The notes beneath the pieces are model-generated. The model made no database searches. It worked only from the letters and a program-made list of their open reading frames with translations, and was not told the DNA's origin. Positions 7,748 through 15,281 of a stretch of 39,262 nt of DNA are shown here, in pieces. The DNA is from Streptomyces sp. NRRL WC-3618 (lineage in GTDB: Bacteria; Actinomycetota; Actinomycetes; Streptomycetales; Streptomycetaceae), in assembly GCF_001280005.1 (NCBI RefSeq), contig NZ_LGDW01000471.1, positions 1-39,262 on the forward strand, in the 5' to 3' direction. The position numbers and the translations under genes were made by a program. How positions within the stretch are numbered: position 1 is the first letter of the stretch; each line of letters opens with the position of its first letter.

Positions 7748-8916
7748 GCAGCGTCGGCATCGGGCAGCGCCCGACGACCCCCAAGCGGCGGGTGATGAAG
7801 TCCCTGTGGATCGGCGTCTGGCTGGTCTACCTGGGCGCACCGGTCGGCGACCTCCTCCACGGCGGCCACAGCACCGGCGTACGCGTCCTCGGCTGGCTGG
7901 GCCTGGCGGTCTTCGTGGCCTGGTACGCGGCCCTGGTCTTCCGCACGGGCCGCGGCGAGACGACCCGCATGGTGGTGGCCTCCCTGGGGCTCCTCGCGGC
8001 CCAGTCGGCCGTCCTGACCCTCAGCCTGGGCCGCGAGTGGCTCGTCCTGTTCGTGTACGTGTCCACCTCGTCCGGCGCCGCCCTGCCGCTGCGCATGTCC
8101 CGCTGGGCGATCGCCGCCAACGCGGCCCTGATGTCGGCCGTCGCGTTGGCGGTCCCCGGCGGTCGCTCCCTCCTGGCCGACCTCCTTGTCCCGGCCCTCC
8201 TCGGCGGCGCCGCCATGGCGGGAGTACGGCAACTCGTGCGTACGACGATCGAGTTGCGGGAGGCCCGGGCCACGGTCGCCCAGCTCGCCGCGAACGAGGA
8301 ACGGCTGCGCCTGGCCCGGGACCTGCACGACCTGCTGGGCCACTCCCTCTCCCTGATCACCCTGAAGAGCGAGCTGGCGGGCCGGATGCTCCCCGCCCAC
8401 CCCGAGCAGGCCGCCCAGCAGGTGGCCGACATCGAGAAGGTCAGCCGCCAGGCCCTGGTGGACGTACGCGAGGCGGTGAGCGGCTACCGGCGTCCCCGCC
8501 TGGCCGGTGAACTGGCGGGCGCACAGGTCGCGTTGACGGCGGCGGGCATCACGGCGACGCTGCCCGCGGACGCCGCCCCGACCGACGTCGACGAGGAGGC
8601 GGAGTCCGCCCTCGCCTGGACACTGCGCGAGGCCGTGACGAACGTCGTACGGCACAGCGGGGCCCGGCGCTGCACGGTGGAGGTGCTGAGCCGGCAGACC
8701 CTGGACGGCCCGGTACTCGAACTCTCGGTCGAGGACGACGGCAGGGGCGACGGCTCCTCCGGCACCCCGGGCAACGGTCTCACCGGCCTCGCGGAACGCC
8801 TGGAGAAAGCGGGCGGCTCCCTGGAGGCGTCCCGCGTGAAGCACGGCTTCCGCCTGGTGGCCAGGGTGCCGTCGGGCCCCCGGGTCGCCCCGGCGGACGT
8901 AGGATCCGGTTCATGA
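7744..8916 (+). CDS. Sensor histidine kinase, DesK/NarX-like (HisKA_3)
   Basis: The product has 390 residues from a GTG that overlaps the permease stop by four bases; an internal ATG (7795) is a weaker alternative. Five to six hydrophobic segments fill residues 18-160 with almost no extracellular loop, as in intramembrane-sensing DesK-type kinases. A short coiled coil (ELREARATVAQLAANEERLRLARD) leads to the dimerisation/phosphotransfer domain with phosphoacceptor His195 in ARDLHDLLGHSLS. The ATPase domain shows the N-box (LREAVTNVVRHS) and G-box residues (DDGRGDG, GNGLTGLAERL). It should phosphorylate the coupled regulator (ATGA overlap 8913-8916). Lack of a sensor domain suggests it senses membrane state or transporter activity. 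Confidence 0.9.
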   Translation: MSSVGIGQRPTTPKRRVMKSLWIGVWLVYLGAPVGDLLHGGHSTGVRVLGWLGLAVFVAWYAALVFRTGRGETTRMVVASLGLLAAQSAVLTLSLGREWLVLFVYVSTSSGAALPLRMSRWAIAANAALMSAVALAVPGGRSLLADLLVPALLGGAAMAGVRQLVRTTIELREARATVAQLAANEERLRLARDLHDLLGHSLSLITLKSELAGRMLPAHPEQAAQQVADIEKVSRQALVDVREAVSGYRRPRLAGELAGAQVALTAAGITATLPADAAPTDVDEEAESALAWTLREAVTNVVRHSGARRCTVEVLSRQTLDGPVLELSVEDDGRGDGSSGTPGNGLTGLAERLEKAGGSLEASRVKHGFRLVARVPSGPRVAPADVGSGS

Positions 8917-9530
8917 CCCGCACGATCAAGGTTCTGTTGGCGGAGGACCAGTCGATGGTCCGCGAGGCGCTGGCCGCGCTGCTCGGCCTGGAGCCCGACA
9001 TCGAGGTCGTGGCCCAAGTGGCGCGCGGCGACGAGGTGTTGCCGGCCGCCCGGGCCCACGCCGACCTGGACGTGGCCCTCCTGGACATCGAGATGCCGGG
9101 TGCCACGGGCATCGAGGCGGCGGCCCAGCTCCACCGGGAATTCCCGTCCCTGAAACTGGTCGTCCTCACCACCTTCGGGCGCCCCGGCTACCTGCGCACC
9201 GCCATGGAATCCGGCGCCGACGCCTTCCTGGTCAAGGACGCCCCGGCCGCCCAACTCGCGGCAGCGGTACGCAAGGTACTCGCCGGGGAACGCGTCATCG
9301 ACCCGATGCTGGCGGCGGCGGCACTGGCGGACGGCGCCAATCCCCTGACGGACCGCGAACGCGAGGTCCTACGCGCGGCGGCGGACGGCGCCACAAACGC
9401 CGAACTGGCAAAGACCCTGCATCTGTCGCAGGGCACGGTCCGCAACTACCTCTCCACGGCCATCCAGAAACTGACGGCAAGAAACCGAACGGAAGCGGTA
9501 CGGATAGCGAGAGAGAAGGGTTGGTTGTAA
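8913..9530 (+). CDS. NarL/FixJ-family response regulator (DesR-like)
   Basis: It encodes 205 residues. The receiver domain (about 5-120) has the acidic pair Glu11-Asp12, phosphorylation site Asp58 (LLDIEMPG), Thr at VVLTTFG and Lys in FLVKDAP. The C-terminal LuxR-type helix-turn-helix (about 140-200) contains LTDREREVLRAAADGATNAELAKTLHLSQGTVRNYLS, which contacts DNA. The start ATG overlaps the kinase stop, so kinase and regulator are made together. The likely target is the operon's own promoter, where TGTCAT/ATGACA half-sites are clustered (5990-6030). The next gene converges, with a dispersed repeat between the two stops. Confidence 0.92.
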   Translation: MTRTIKVLLAEDQSMVREALAALLGLEPDIEVVAQVARGDEVLPAARAHADLDVALLDIEMPGATGIEAAAQLHREFPSLKLVVLTTFGRPGYLRTAMESGADAFLVKDAPAAQLAAAVRKVLAGERVIDPMLAAAALADGANPLTDREREVLRAAADGATNAELAKTLHLSQGTVRNYLSTAIQKLTARNRTEAVRIAREKGWL

Positions 9531-9552
9531 GAGACTTGGGCGTCGCCCACCC

Positions 9553-9610
9553 AGGGGCGCGAGGCTGTATCCATGTGCGGCTCCGCCGCGTGGGCGCGAC
9601 AAGCCACAAC
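9553..9610 (+). repeat. Dispersed Streptomyces intergenic repeat, copy A
   Basis: A roughly 58-base element beginning AGGGGCGCGAGGCTGTATCC starts 23 bases after the regulator stop. It is nearly identical to the reverse complement of 26813-26872 and shares its ends with 31006-31058. It contains the GC-rich palindromic core GCGGCTCCGCCGC. I recall this element from many Streptomyces genomes. Confidence 0.7.
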
Positions 9611-9634
9611 GCACCCGAACCCGAAAACGCAACC

Positions 9635-10519
9635 TCAGTTGAGGCGGGCTCGAGCCGCTCGAGCCTGCCCCCGCATACGCTCAGCCGACGGCAAGTCAAA
9701 CGTAGAAACGACCTCCGCATACCCCTCAAGCTCAGCCGCCCCCGCGAGAAACTCCCCCCTCCGCACCAGCAACTGAGCCCGCTCATACCGCAACCGAGCC
9801 GGATGCGAAGGCAACAGCAACGCCAACTCCACCGCCCACAAGGACACTTCCGACCGCTCAGGCCGCGCCGCCCCCCACGCCCGGACGTTGTTCAGCACCC
9901 GCATCACCACGTCCAGCGGATCCGCGGGCGTCAGCATCGACGGATCCAACGCCTCCCCCGTCGCCCCGGCCACCAGCAACTCCGCGTCGCCCCCGCTCAA
10001 CACCCGCCCCCCGTCGAAGGGATCGGCGAGCACCTGTTCGTCGACCGGGCCGAACCCCACGACGAAGTGTCCGGGCAGCGCGACCCCGTACACCGGCGCT
10101 CCCGCCCGCCGCGCGACCTCGATCCACACCACGGACAGCAGAATCGGCAACCCCCGTCGCCGTACCAGCACTTCGTGCAGCAGCGACGACTGCAGCCGCT
10201 GATAGTCGGCGGGGCCGCCACAGAACCCCTCGCGCTCGCCGAGGAGTTCGCGCAGAGCCGTCGCCCAGGAGCGTGGGCCGCCCGGCCGGAACGGCAACTG
10301 CCCGGCCAGCCGGTCGAGTTCCATCTGCACGGCGTCGATGGCGGCGTCGTCGAGCGCCCGGTCCGCGACCGCGCCCATCAGCAGACACAGCGTCGTCAGA
10401 TCGGGCCGCTCGGCCCGCGCCTCGTCCGCGAAGAGCCGGCGCAGCTCGGCGGACCGTCCGGGCCCCGGCGGAAACGGAGGGGGATGAGGCAAACGCATAC
10501 CTGGCCCGTCCCCTCTCAC
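9635..10519 (-). CDS. SirB1/transglutaminase-like family protein
   Basis: The protein has 294 residues from a GTG that overlaps the stop of the upstream acetyltransferase gene by GTGA (10516-10519); ATG at 10498 (MRLPHPPPF) is an in-frame alternative. The segment with GFCGGPADYQRLQSSLLHEV and RRGLPILLSVVWIEVARRAG matches the transglutaminase-like core of the SirB1 family, followed by VYGVALPGHFVVGF with a His in the place expected for a Cys-His pair. The C-terminal third is helical and TPR-like (RLRYERAQLLVRRGEF). SirB1 members mostly lack proven enzyme activity, and the role here is unknown. It is probably co-transcribed with the acetyltransferase. Confidence 0.75.
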   Translation of the reverse strand: MRGDGPGMRLPHPPPFPPGPGRSAELRRLFADEARAERPDLTTLCLLMGAVADRALDDAAIDAVQMELDRLAGQLPFRPGGPRSWATALRELLGEREGFCGGPADYQRLQSSLLHEVLVRRRGLPILLSVVWIEVARRAGAPVYGVALPGHFVVGFGPVDEQVLADPFDGGRVLSGGDAELLVAGATGEALDPSMLTPADPLDVVMRVLNNVRAWGAARPERSEVSLWAVELALLLPSHPARLRYERAQLLVRRGEFLAGAAELEGYAEVVSTFDLPSAERMRGQARAARARLN

Positions 10520-11517
10520 GCTGGTCGATAGTGATGGTAGGAGTGATGCGCTCCGAACCCCATCCCGGCGTACAGGGCGCGCGCCCCCGCATTGTCGGCC
10601 TCCACCTGAAGCCAGGCAGCCGACGCGCCCTCCGCCAGCGCCCGCCCGGCCAGCGCGGCCATGACGGCCGTGGCCAGCCCCCGTCGCCGCTGGGCGGGAT
10701 CCACCTCAACCGCGCCGAACCCGGCCCACCGCCCGTCCACGACACACCGCCCGATCGCGGCGGGAGGCTCGTCCGCGCCCCCGGACACGGTCGCGAACCA
10801 CACCGAAGGCCCTCCTCCGAGCACCGCAAGGGCCACGTCACTCACACCCTTGCGCTGGTACCGCGAGAGCCACGCCTCGTCGGCCTCCCGGGACAGCACG
10901 ACCTCCGCCGCGTCCGTGCCGAGATCGGCGACGGCCGCCAGCCCCCCGACCCACAGCTCGGCCGTGACCTCACGCGTCCACCCGCGCGCCTCGAGCTGCG
11001 CGCACAGCAGCTCCTGCGTGCCCTCGGCACCGGTGGCGGTCTGGACGTAGGCGGGCAGGCCGCGCTCGTCGTACCAGCGCCGTATGAGGGTCAGCGCCTC
11101 GTCGAGCGGCACGCCGGGGTCGCCGATCGGCAGCACCGAGTTGGCGCGCCGGGTGAACCCGGAAGCCGCCCGCAGCTCCCAGTCGCCGAGCCGCTCGCTC
11201 TCCAGCGGCTGCCAGGACCGTGCGGAGACCCGCGCCAGTTCCTCGTACGAGGCGGCGGGACCGCGACGTCGGGCGGGCGCCGCGGGGACGACCTTGGCCG
11301 CCACCAGGGACGCCTCCGCCACCCGGACACGCTCGCCGTTCCGCCGTGTGATCAGAAGCACACCGGCGTCTTCGTCCCATGATGTGAGAACGCCGACCGT
11401 GTCGGTGAACATCTCTTTACCCGGAGCTTCTTCGTTCAGCCGTCGAACTGAGACACGTTTGCCCACGTCAGCAGCGGTAATGCGGACCTCGAGACGGCCG
11501 GCCGCAGAGATTTCCAC
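10516..11517 (-). CDS. GNAT family N-acetyltransferase with N-terminal barrel-like domain
   Basis: The product has 333 residues from a GTG at 11517, with AGGAGGGG about 11 bases upstream. The first roughly 75 residues are strand-rich (GKRVSVRRLNEE, GVLTSWDEDAGVLLITRRNGERV) and look like a small SH3-type barrel. The C-terminal half is a GNAT domain: GFGAVEVDPAQRRRGLATAVM contains the pyrophosphate-binding Q/R-x-x-G-x-A motif, and LQVEADNAGARALYAGMGF is the usual last strand-helix. It transfers an acetyl group from acetyl-CoA, but the substrate is unknown. A TAGTAT -10-like box for this strand lies at 11562-11567 in the spacer shared with fdxA. Confidence 0.85.
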   Translation of the reverse strand: MEISAAGRLEVRITAADVGKRVSVRRLNEEAPGKEMFTDTVGVLTSWDEDAGVLLITRRNGERVRVAEASLVAAKVVPAAPARRRGPAASYEELARVSARSWQPLESERLGDWELRAASGFTRRANSVLPIGDPGVPLDEALTLIRRWYDERGLPAYVQTATGAEGTQELLCAQLEARGWTREVTAELWVGGLAAVADLGTDAAEVVLSREADEAWLSRYQRKGVSDVALAVLGGGPSVWFATVSGGADEPPAAIGRCVVDGRWAGFGAVEVDPAQRRRGLATAVMAALAGRALAEGASAAWLQVEADNAGARALYAGMGFGAHHSYHHYRPA

Positions 11518-11658
11518 AGGTCAGTTCACCCCTCCTGTATGGATCATGCCCCGGAACGGAGATACTAGGTGCGGGCATCGACGACGCCGCGCTCCCGCGC
11601 GCCAGGTGGCGGAGCCTGTAGAAGGCTCGCCAGCGCCCTATCGAGGAGGAACGACAGC

Positions 11659-11979
11659 GTGACCTACGTCATCGCGCAGCCTTGTGTCGACGTGAAGGAC
11701 AAGGCGTGCATCGAAGAGTGCCCGGTCGACTGCATCTACGAGGGCTCCCGGTCCTTGTACATCCACCCGGACGAATGTGTCGACTGTGGTGCCTGTGAGC
11801 CGGTCTGCCCGGTCGAGGCGATCTTCTACGAGGACGACACTCCGGAGGAGTGGAAGGACTACTACAAGGCTAACGTCGAGTTCTTCGACGAGCTCGGCTC
11901 GCCCGGCGGCGCCAGCAAGCTGGGACTGATCGAGCGCGACCACCCCTTCATCGCCGCGCTGCCGCCGCAGAACGGCTGA
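11659..11979 (+). CDS. fdxA: Seven-iron ferredoxin FdxA/FdxC
   Basis: The 106-residue electron carrier binds one 3Fe-4S and one 4Fe-4S cluster. Cys9, Cys17 and Cys50 fit the three-iron site, and Cys21, Cys40, Cys43 and Cys46 the four-iron site (EECPVDC, DECVDCGACEPVCPVE); Cys25 is an extra cysteine often present in the family. The GTG start is fixed by GAGGAGG eight bases upstream and by the universally conserved TYVIAQPCVDVKDKAC N-terminus; an upstream in-frame ATG at 11569 is not credible. The position next to dapC matches fdxC-dapC in Mycobacterium. Partners could be reductases or P450s and are not shown here. A terminator follows. Confidence 0.95.
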   Translation: MTYVIAQPCVDVKDKACIEECPVDCIYEGSRSLYIHPDECVDCGACEPVCPVEAIFYEDDTPEEWKDYYKANVEFFDELGSPGGASKLGLIERDHPFIAALPPQNG

Positions 11980-12005
11980 GTGCGCCCGTAGCACCCGCGT
12001 CGCCC

Positions 12006-12054
12006 CGGTCCCGTACGGCCTGATCACCTTGATCTTGACCGCCGTACGGGACCG
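12006..12054 (+). terminator. Hairpin terminator after fdxA
   Basis: CGGTCCCGTACGGC (12006-12019) pairs perfectly with 12041-12054 across a 21-base loop. It starts 26 bases after the fdxA stop. Confidence 0.7.
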
Positions 12055-12149
12055 AGGCGTTTGTTCGTACGCATGTACGTGACGTTTGTGCTGTCGTTCG
12101 TACGTGTCGTTGATACGTCCACTCCGTGCCGGAAAGTGAGCCAGATCCC

Positions 12150-13241
12150 GTGTCCGCAGTCTCCGACCGCCTTCCTGCCTTCCCCTGGGACAAACTGGAG
12201 CCGTACAAGAAGACGGCTGCCGCGCACCCGGACGGCATCGTCGACCTGTCGGTCGGCACGCCGGTCGACCCGGTCCCCGAGCTGATCCAGAAAGCGCTGA
12301 TCGACGCGGCCGACTCCCCGGGCTACCCGACCGTCTGGGGCACGCCTGAACTGCGCGACGCGCTCACCGCCTGGGTCGAACGGCGCCTCGGCGCCCGGGA
12401 CGTCACCCACCGCCACGTCCTGCCGATCGTCGGTTCGAAGGAACTGGTCGCCTGGCTCCCGACCCAGCTGGGGCTGGGCCCGGGGGACAAGGTCGCCTAC
12501 CCGCGCCTGGCCTACCCGACGTACGAGGTGGGTGCCCGGCTGGCCCGCGCGGAGTACGAGGTATACGACGACCCGACCGAGCTGGACCCGACCAATCTGA
12601 AGCTGCTCTGGCTCAACTCGCCCTCGAACCCCACGGGCCGGGTGCTGAGCAAGGAGGAGCTGACCAGAACGGTCGCCTGGGCCCGCGAGCACGGCGTGCT
12701 GGTCTTCTCCGACGAGTGCTACATCGAGCTGGGCTGGGAGGCCGACCCGGTCTCGGTGCTCCACCCCGAGGTGTGCGGCGGTTCGTACGAGGGGATCGTG
12801 TCCGTCCACTCCCTCTCCAAGCGCTCCAACCTCGCCGGCTACCGCGCCGCCTTCCTCGCCGGCGACCCCGCGGTCCTCGGCCCGCTGCTGGAGATCCGCA
12901 AGCACGGCGGCATGATGACCTCGGCACCCACCCAGGCGGCGGTCGTGGCGGCGCTCGGCGACGACACGCATGTGCGCGAGCAGCGCGAACGGTACGCGGC
13001 CCGGCGCACGGCCCTGCGCGAGGCGCTGGTGCGGCACGGCTTCCGCATCGAGCACAGCGAGGCCAGCCTCTACCTGTGGGCCACCCGCGAGGAGTCCTGC
13101 TGGGACACCGTCGCCCACCTCGCCGACCTGGGCATCCTGGTGGCGCCCGGCGACTTCTACGGCACCGCGGGCGAGACGTTCGTCCGCGTGGCCCTGACGG
13201 CGACCGACGAGCGGGTGGCGGCGGCGGTCGCCCGCCTGTAG
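12150..13241 (+). CDS. dapC: Succinyldiaminopimelate transaminase (DapC)
   Basis: The 363-residue cytoplasmic PLP enzyme converts N-succinyl-2-amino-6-ketopimelate to N-succinyl-LL-diaminopimelate, using glutamate, in the lysine/diaminopimelate pathway. Fold-type I features are visible: the N-terminal VDLSVGTPVDPVP, the substrate-site LLWLNSPSNPTGRVL, FSDECYIELGW with the PLP-binding Asp, and the Schiff-base Lys224 in SLSKRSNLAGYR. GTG 12150 (SAVSDRLPAFPWDKLEPYK) is preferred because that is where similarity begins as I recall it; GTG 12126 would add eight residues and has no Shine-Dalgarno. It follows fdxA as in Mycobacterium, and dapE of the same pathway lies about 2 kb downstream. Confidence 0.9.
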   Translation: MSAVSDRLPAFPWDKLEPYKKTAAAHPDGIVDLSVGTPVDPVPELIQKALIDAADSPGYPTVWGTPELRDALTAWVERRLGARDVTHRHVLPIVGSKELVAWLPTQLGLGPGDKVAYPRLAYPTYEVGARLARAEYEVYDDPTELDPTNLKLLWLNSPSNPTGRVLSKEELTRTVAWAREHGVLVFSDECYIELGWEADPVSVLHPEVCGGSYEGIVSVHSLSKRSNLAGYRAAFLAGDPAVLGPLLEIRKHGGMMTSAPTQAAVVAALGDDTHVREQRERYAARRTALREALVRHGFRIEHSEASLYLWATREESCWDTVAHLADLGILVAPGDFYGTAGETFVRVALTATDERVAAAVARL

Positions 13242-13260
13242 TCGCGGCGACGCAGGCGCA

Positions 13261-13284
13261 GGCAGAAACAGAGGCAGAAACAGA
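13261..13284. repeat. Two tandem copies of a 12-base unit
   Basis: GGCAGAAACAGA occurs twice back to back, followed by further imperfect GACAGAGAC units up to about 13295. It is purine-rich and non-coding, between the dapC stop and the terminator. Confidence 0.8.
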
Positions 13285-13292
13285 GACAGAGA

Positions 13293-13328
13293 CGGAGGGG
13301 CCCGGGGGAAGATCCCCGGGCCCCTCCG
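13293..13328. terminator. Bidirectional terminator between convergent genes
   Basis: Perfect 15-base arms (13293-13307 and 13314-13328) with a 6-base loop sit between the stops of dapC (+) and the secreted protein gene (-). The arms include a GGGGCCCGGGG core. Confidence 0.85.
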
Positions 13329-13354
13329 CCATCACCTGTTCACCGCTGCTCGGG

Positions 13355-13807
13355 TCAGCCCAGCGGCAGGCCCTGCAGGGGCAGCTGGCCGGCGCCCGGC
13401 AGGCCCTTCGTGGGGAGCGCGTCCGTCGGCAGGCCGCCCTTGGTGGCGGTCTTCGCGGTGTCACCGAGGAGGGCGCCGGCGTCGCCCGTCGCTCCGCCGG
13501 CCGTCTTCTGCGCGGCGGGCGTGGCCTTCTTGGCGACCTTGCCGCCTGTCGCGGCCGCCGCCGGCACGGCCTTCTTGACCGCGTCGCCACCGGTTTGGCC
13601 CGCGAGCCCGGAGACGTTCTGGGCCGCGCCGTCGACGGTGTTGCCGACGTTCGCCCCGTCCAGGGCGGTCAGGCCGCCCAGGTTCGGGGTGGCCGGCAGA
13701 CCGGCGGGGGCCGCGCTGGCGGAGCCGGCCGCACCGACCCCGGCTGCCGCTCCCGCTGCGACGAGCAGCGCTACGCGGGCGATCCGGCGGGTCAGGGGGA
13801 GGGACAT
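13355..13807 (-). CDS. Small secreted Ala/Gly-rich protein
   Basis: The 150-residue product has a clear Sec signal peptide: MSLPLTRRIARVALL, then a long Ala/Gly hydrophobic core ending GSASAAPA, with cleavage expected after ASA or SAA. The mature part is low-complexity, with repeated AAQ/KTAGG/GDTAK segments and a PLPG-rich end (GLPTDALPTKGLPGAG). There is no cysteine and no recognised domain. ATG 13807 is chosen because it begins the signal peptide; the open frame continues 30 codons upstream but that part looks non-coding. Similar proteins occur in other streptomycetes, sometimes labelled ATP-binding protein without support. The promoter region carries palindromes (13884-13924). Confidence 0.75.
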   Translation of the reverse strand: MSLPLTRRIARVALLVAAGAAAGVGAAGSASAAPAGLPATPNLGGLTALDGANVGNTVDGAAQNVSGLAGQTGGDAVKKAVPAAAATGGKVAKKATPAAQKTAGGATGDAGALLGDTAKTATKGGLPTDALPTKGLPGAGQLPLQGLPLG

Positions 13808-14126
13808 GATGCTCCTGAGTGTCGGTTGACTGTTGATCGTCCGGACTCGGACGCAGTGACTACCGCTCGAAGGCCCCTGAAGGTTGCGGCGCCGCAATGC
13901 AAAGAGTTGGCAATGCGTCGCATTATCGGTTGCGGATAAAAACGGGCAAAGGCCACCCGGTCCGAAAGTCGGGTGAATCCGTGTGACGTCTTGCAGCCCT
14001 TTGTTCGCAAGGGTTCTGGCGGACGGTGCGCGGATGGGACGGCGACTTGGCGAAAACCCGCGCAGACTTCCGCCGGGACCCGCCAGGAGTAACCCTCGCG
14101 AGTGACGGTTCGTACGCCCGCTCGTA
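13808..14126. other. Intergenic stretch with palindromes and hairpins, no gene
   Basis: From left to right this holds a perfect 14-base palindrome TTGCGGCGCCGCAA (13884-13897), the inverted repeat AATGC-GTC-GCATT (13912-13924), an A-rich stretch (GGATAAAAACGG) that may carry the promoter of the secreted protein gene, and two hairpins: CACCCG/CGGGTG (13954-13959 with 13970-13975) and CCCTT/AAGGG around 13997-14013. The hairpins could terminate the gene that ends at 14127. GCAATGC also occurs as a direct repeat near 13894 and 13911. Confidence 0.5.
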
Positions 14127-15104
14127 CTACCGCGCGGTGACGATACGGACCAGGTCCGTGCCCTCGCCCACGCCGTTCCCCGTGCCCACCGGGCGCCACT
14201 GGCTGTCGGTGCTGCCGGCCGTCCATCGGCGCCCCGCGTACGACACGTTCTGGATGTGCAGCGCGGAGGCGTTGGCCACCGCCCACTGCGCCAGCTGCCA
14301 GCCGCGCCGGTGGGCCGCCGTCCGGTGGGCCTTGCCGGTGCCCGGGGGCACCGGAACCGTCACGGTACGGAGCGCGACGGCCGTCGGAGCGGTGGGGGAG
14401 GGCGAGGGGGCGGCGGCGGTCCTGCGGGCCACCTCCGCACCGGCCACGGCGAGCACATCGCGGCCGAAGTCCCGTAGGAGCGCCACCCGTACGGCGTCCG
14501 GACCGCCGGGCGGGGTGGGGTCGGGGCGGCCCTCGCAGGTCAGGGTGGCCGCCGCGTGCCCGGTCAGGGCCGCCGCCAGCAGCACGGCGTCCGGCTCGTG
14601 CTTCGCGTACGCCTCGGGATAGCCGCTGCGCTGCACGCGCTGCGCGGCCAGGGTGAGAGGGAGGCGCGTGTAGTCGGAGATCTTGACGAGATGGTCGTAG
14701 AACTCGCCCGCGGAGTGGGCCGGGTCCATGATCTCCTTCTCCGTGCCCCAGCCCATGGAGGGCCGCTGCTGGAACAGGCCCAGCGAGTCCCGGTCGCCAT
14801 GGGGGAGGTTACGCAGCCCCGACTCCTGGAGGGAGGTCGCCAGGGCGATCGCGACGGCCCGTTCGGGCAGCCCGCGCGTGGTGCCGACCGCGGTGATCGT
14901 CGCCGCGTTCACCGCCTGCTCGGGGGTGAACCGGTAGGTGGCTCCGGCGCCGCCCGCCGAGACGACCTCGCAGTCCGGATTCCCGGTCCCGCCGGTGACG
15001 TACTGCACCGCGAGATAGCCCGCCACGGCGAGCAGGACCACGAAGGACGCGACGCGACGCAGGAGGCGGCCGCGACGAGTGGAGGTAGCAGACGACTCCG
15101 GCAT
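14127..15104 (-). CDS. Membrane-anchored lysozyme/transglycosylase-like protein
   Basis: The 325-residue protein starts MPESSATSTRRGRLLRR, followed by one hydrophobic helix (about residues 18-36), so it is probably anchored with its bulk outside the cell. Residues about 60-190 show an all-helical lysozyme-like pattern: ALATSLQESGLRNL with a glutamate in the catalytic position, then GDRDSLGLFQQRPSMGWGT, HSAGEFYDHLVKI and AAQRVQRSGYPEAYAKHEP, seen in actinobacterial proteins often mislabelled heavy metal transporter. A Pro/Ser/Ala linker and a C-terminal segment (QLAQWAVANASALHIQNVSYAGRRW) follow. Cleavage of peptidoglycan is plausible but not shown. No Shine-Dalgarno is evident. Confidence 0.65.
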   Translation of the reverse strand: MPESSATSTRRGRLLRRVASFVVLLAVAGYLAVQYVTGGTGNPDCEVVSAGGAGATYRFTPEQAVNAATITAVGTTRGLPERAVAIALATSLQESGLRNLPHGDRDSLGLFQQRPSMGWGTEKEIMDPAHSAGEFYDHLVKISDYTRLPLTLAAQRVQRSGYPEAYAKHEPDAVLLAAALTGHAAATLTCEGRPDPTPPGGPDAVRVALLRDFGRDVLAVAGAEVARRTAAAPSPSPTAPTAVALRTVTVPVPPGTGKAHRTAAHRRGWQLAQWAVANASALHIQNVSYAGRRWTAGSTDSQWRPVGTGNGVGEGTDLVRIVTAR

Positions 15105-15268
15105 CCGTACAAGGTACTGGAGAGTAGTGAGTGCGGCTTCCGTGACTGGTGAGGAAGGTGTTCGGAACGGGGTGAAGGGATGGTGTGGGGTGGAGTGGGG
15201 GGCGGGGTGTGAGGTGGTGTGTGGGGGAGGCAGGATGCGGTGCGCGTCGGGCTCGCGGGGCGGCGCGT

Positions 15269-15274
15269 TAGGGT
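15269..15274 (+). promoter_or_regulatory. -10 element of dapE (leaderless)
   Basis: TAGGGT ends seven bases before the ATG at 15282 and there is no Shine-Dalgarno, so the transcript probably starts at the ATG. This also argues against the longer in-frame start at 15219. Confidence 0.45.
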
Positions 15275-15281
15275 CGTCGGC

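Noticed and set aside
9521..10531. Plus-strand frame opposite the SirB1-like gene
   Set aside because: The minus-strand protein has recognisable transglutaminase-like motifs and overlaps its neighbour by GTGA; the plus frame is Arg/Pro/His-rich noise.
13898..13930. Zur/Fur-type binding site around the AATGC repeats
   Set aside because: Spacing and sequence do not fit the consensus I know, and the neighbouring gene has no metal link.
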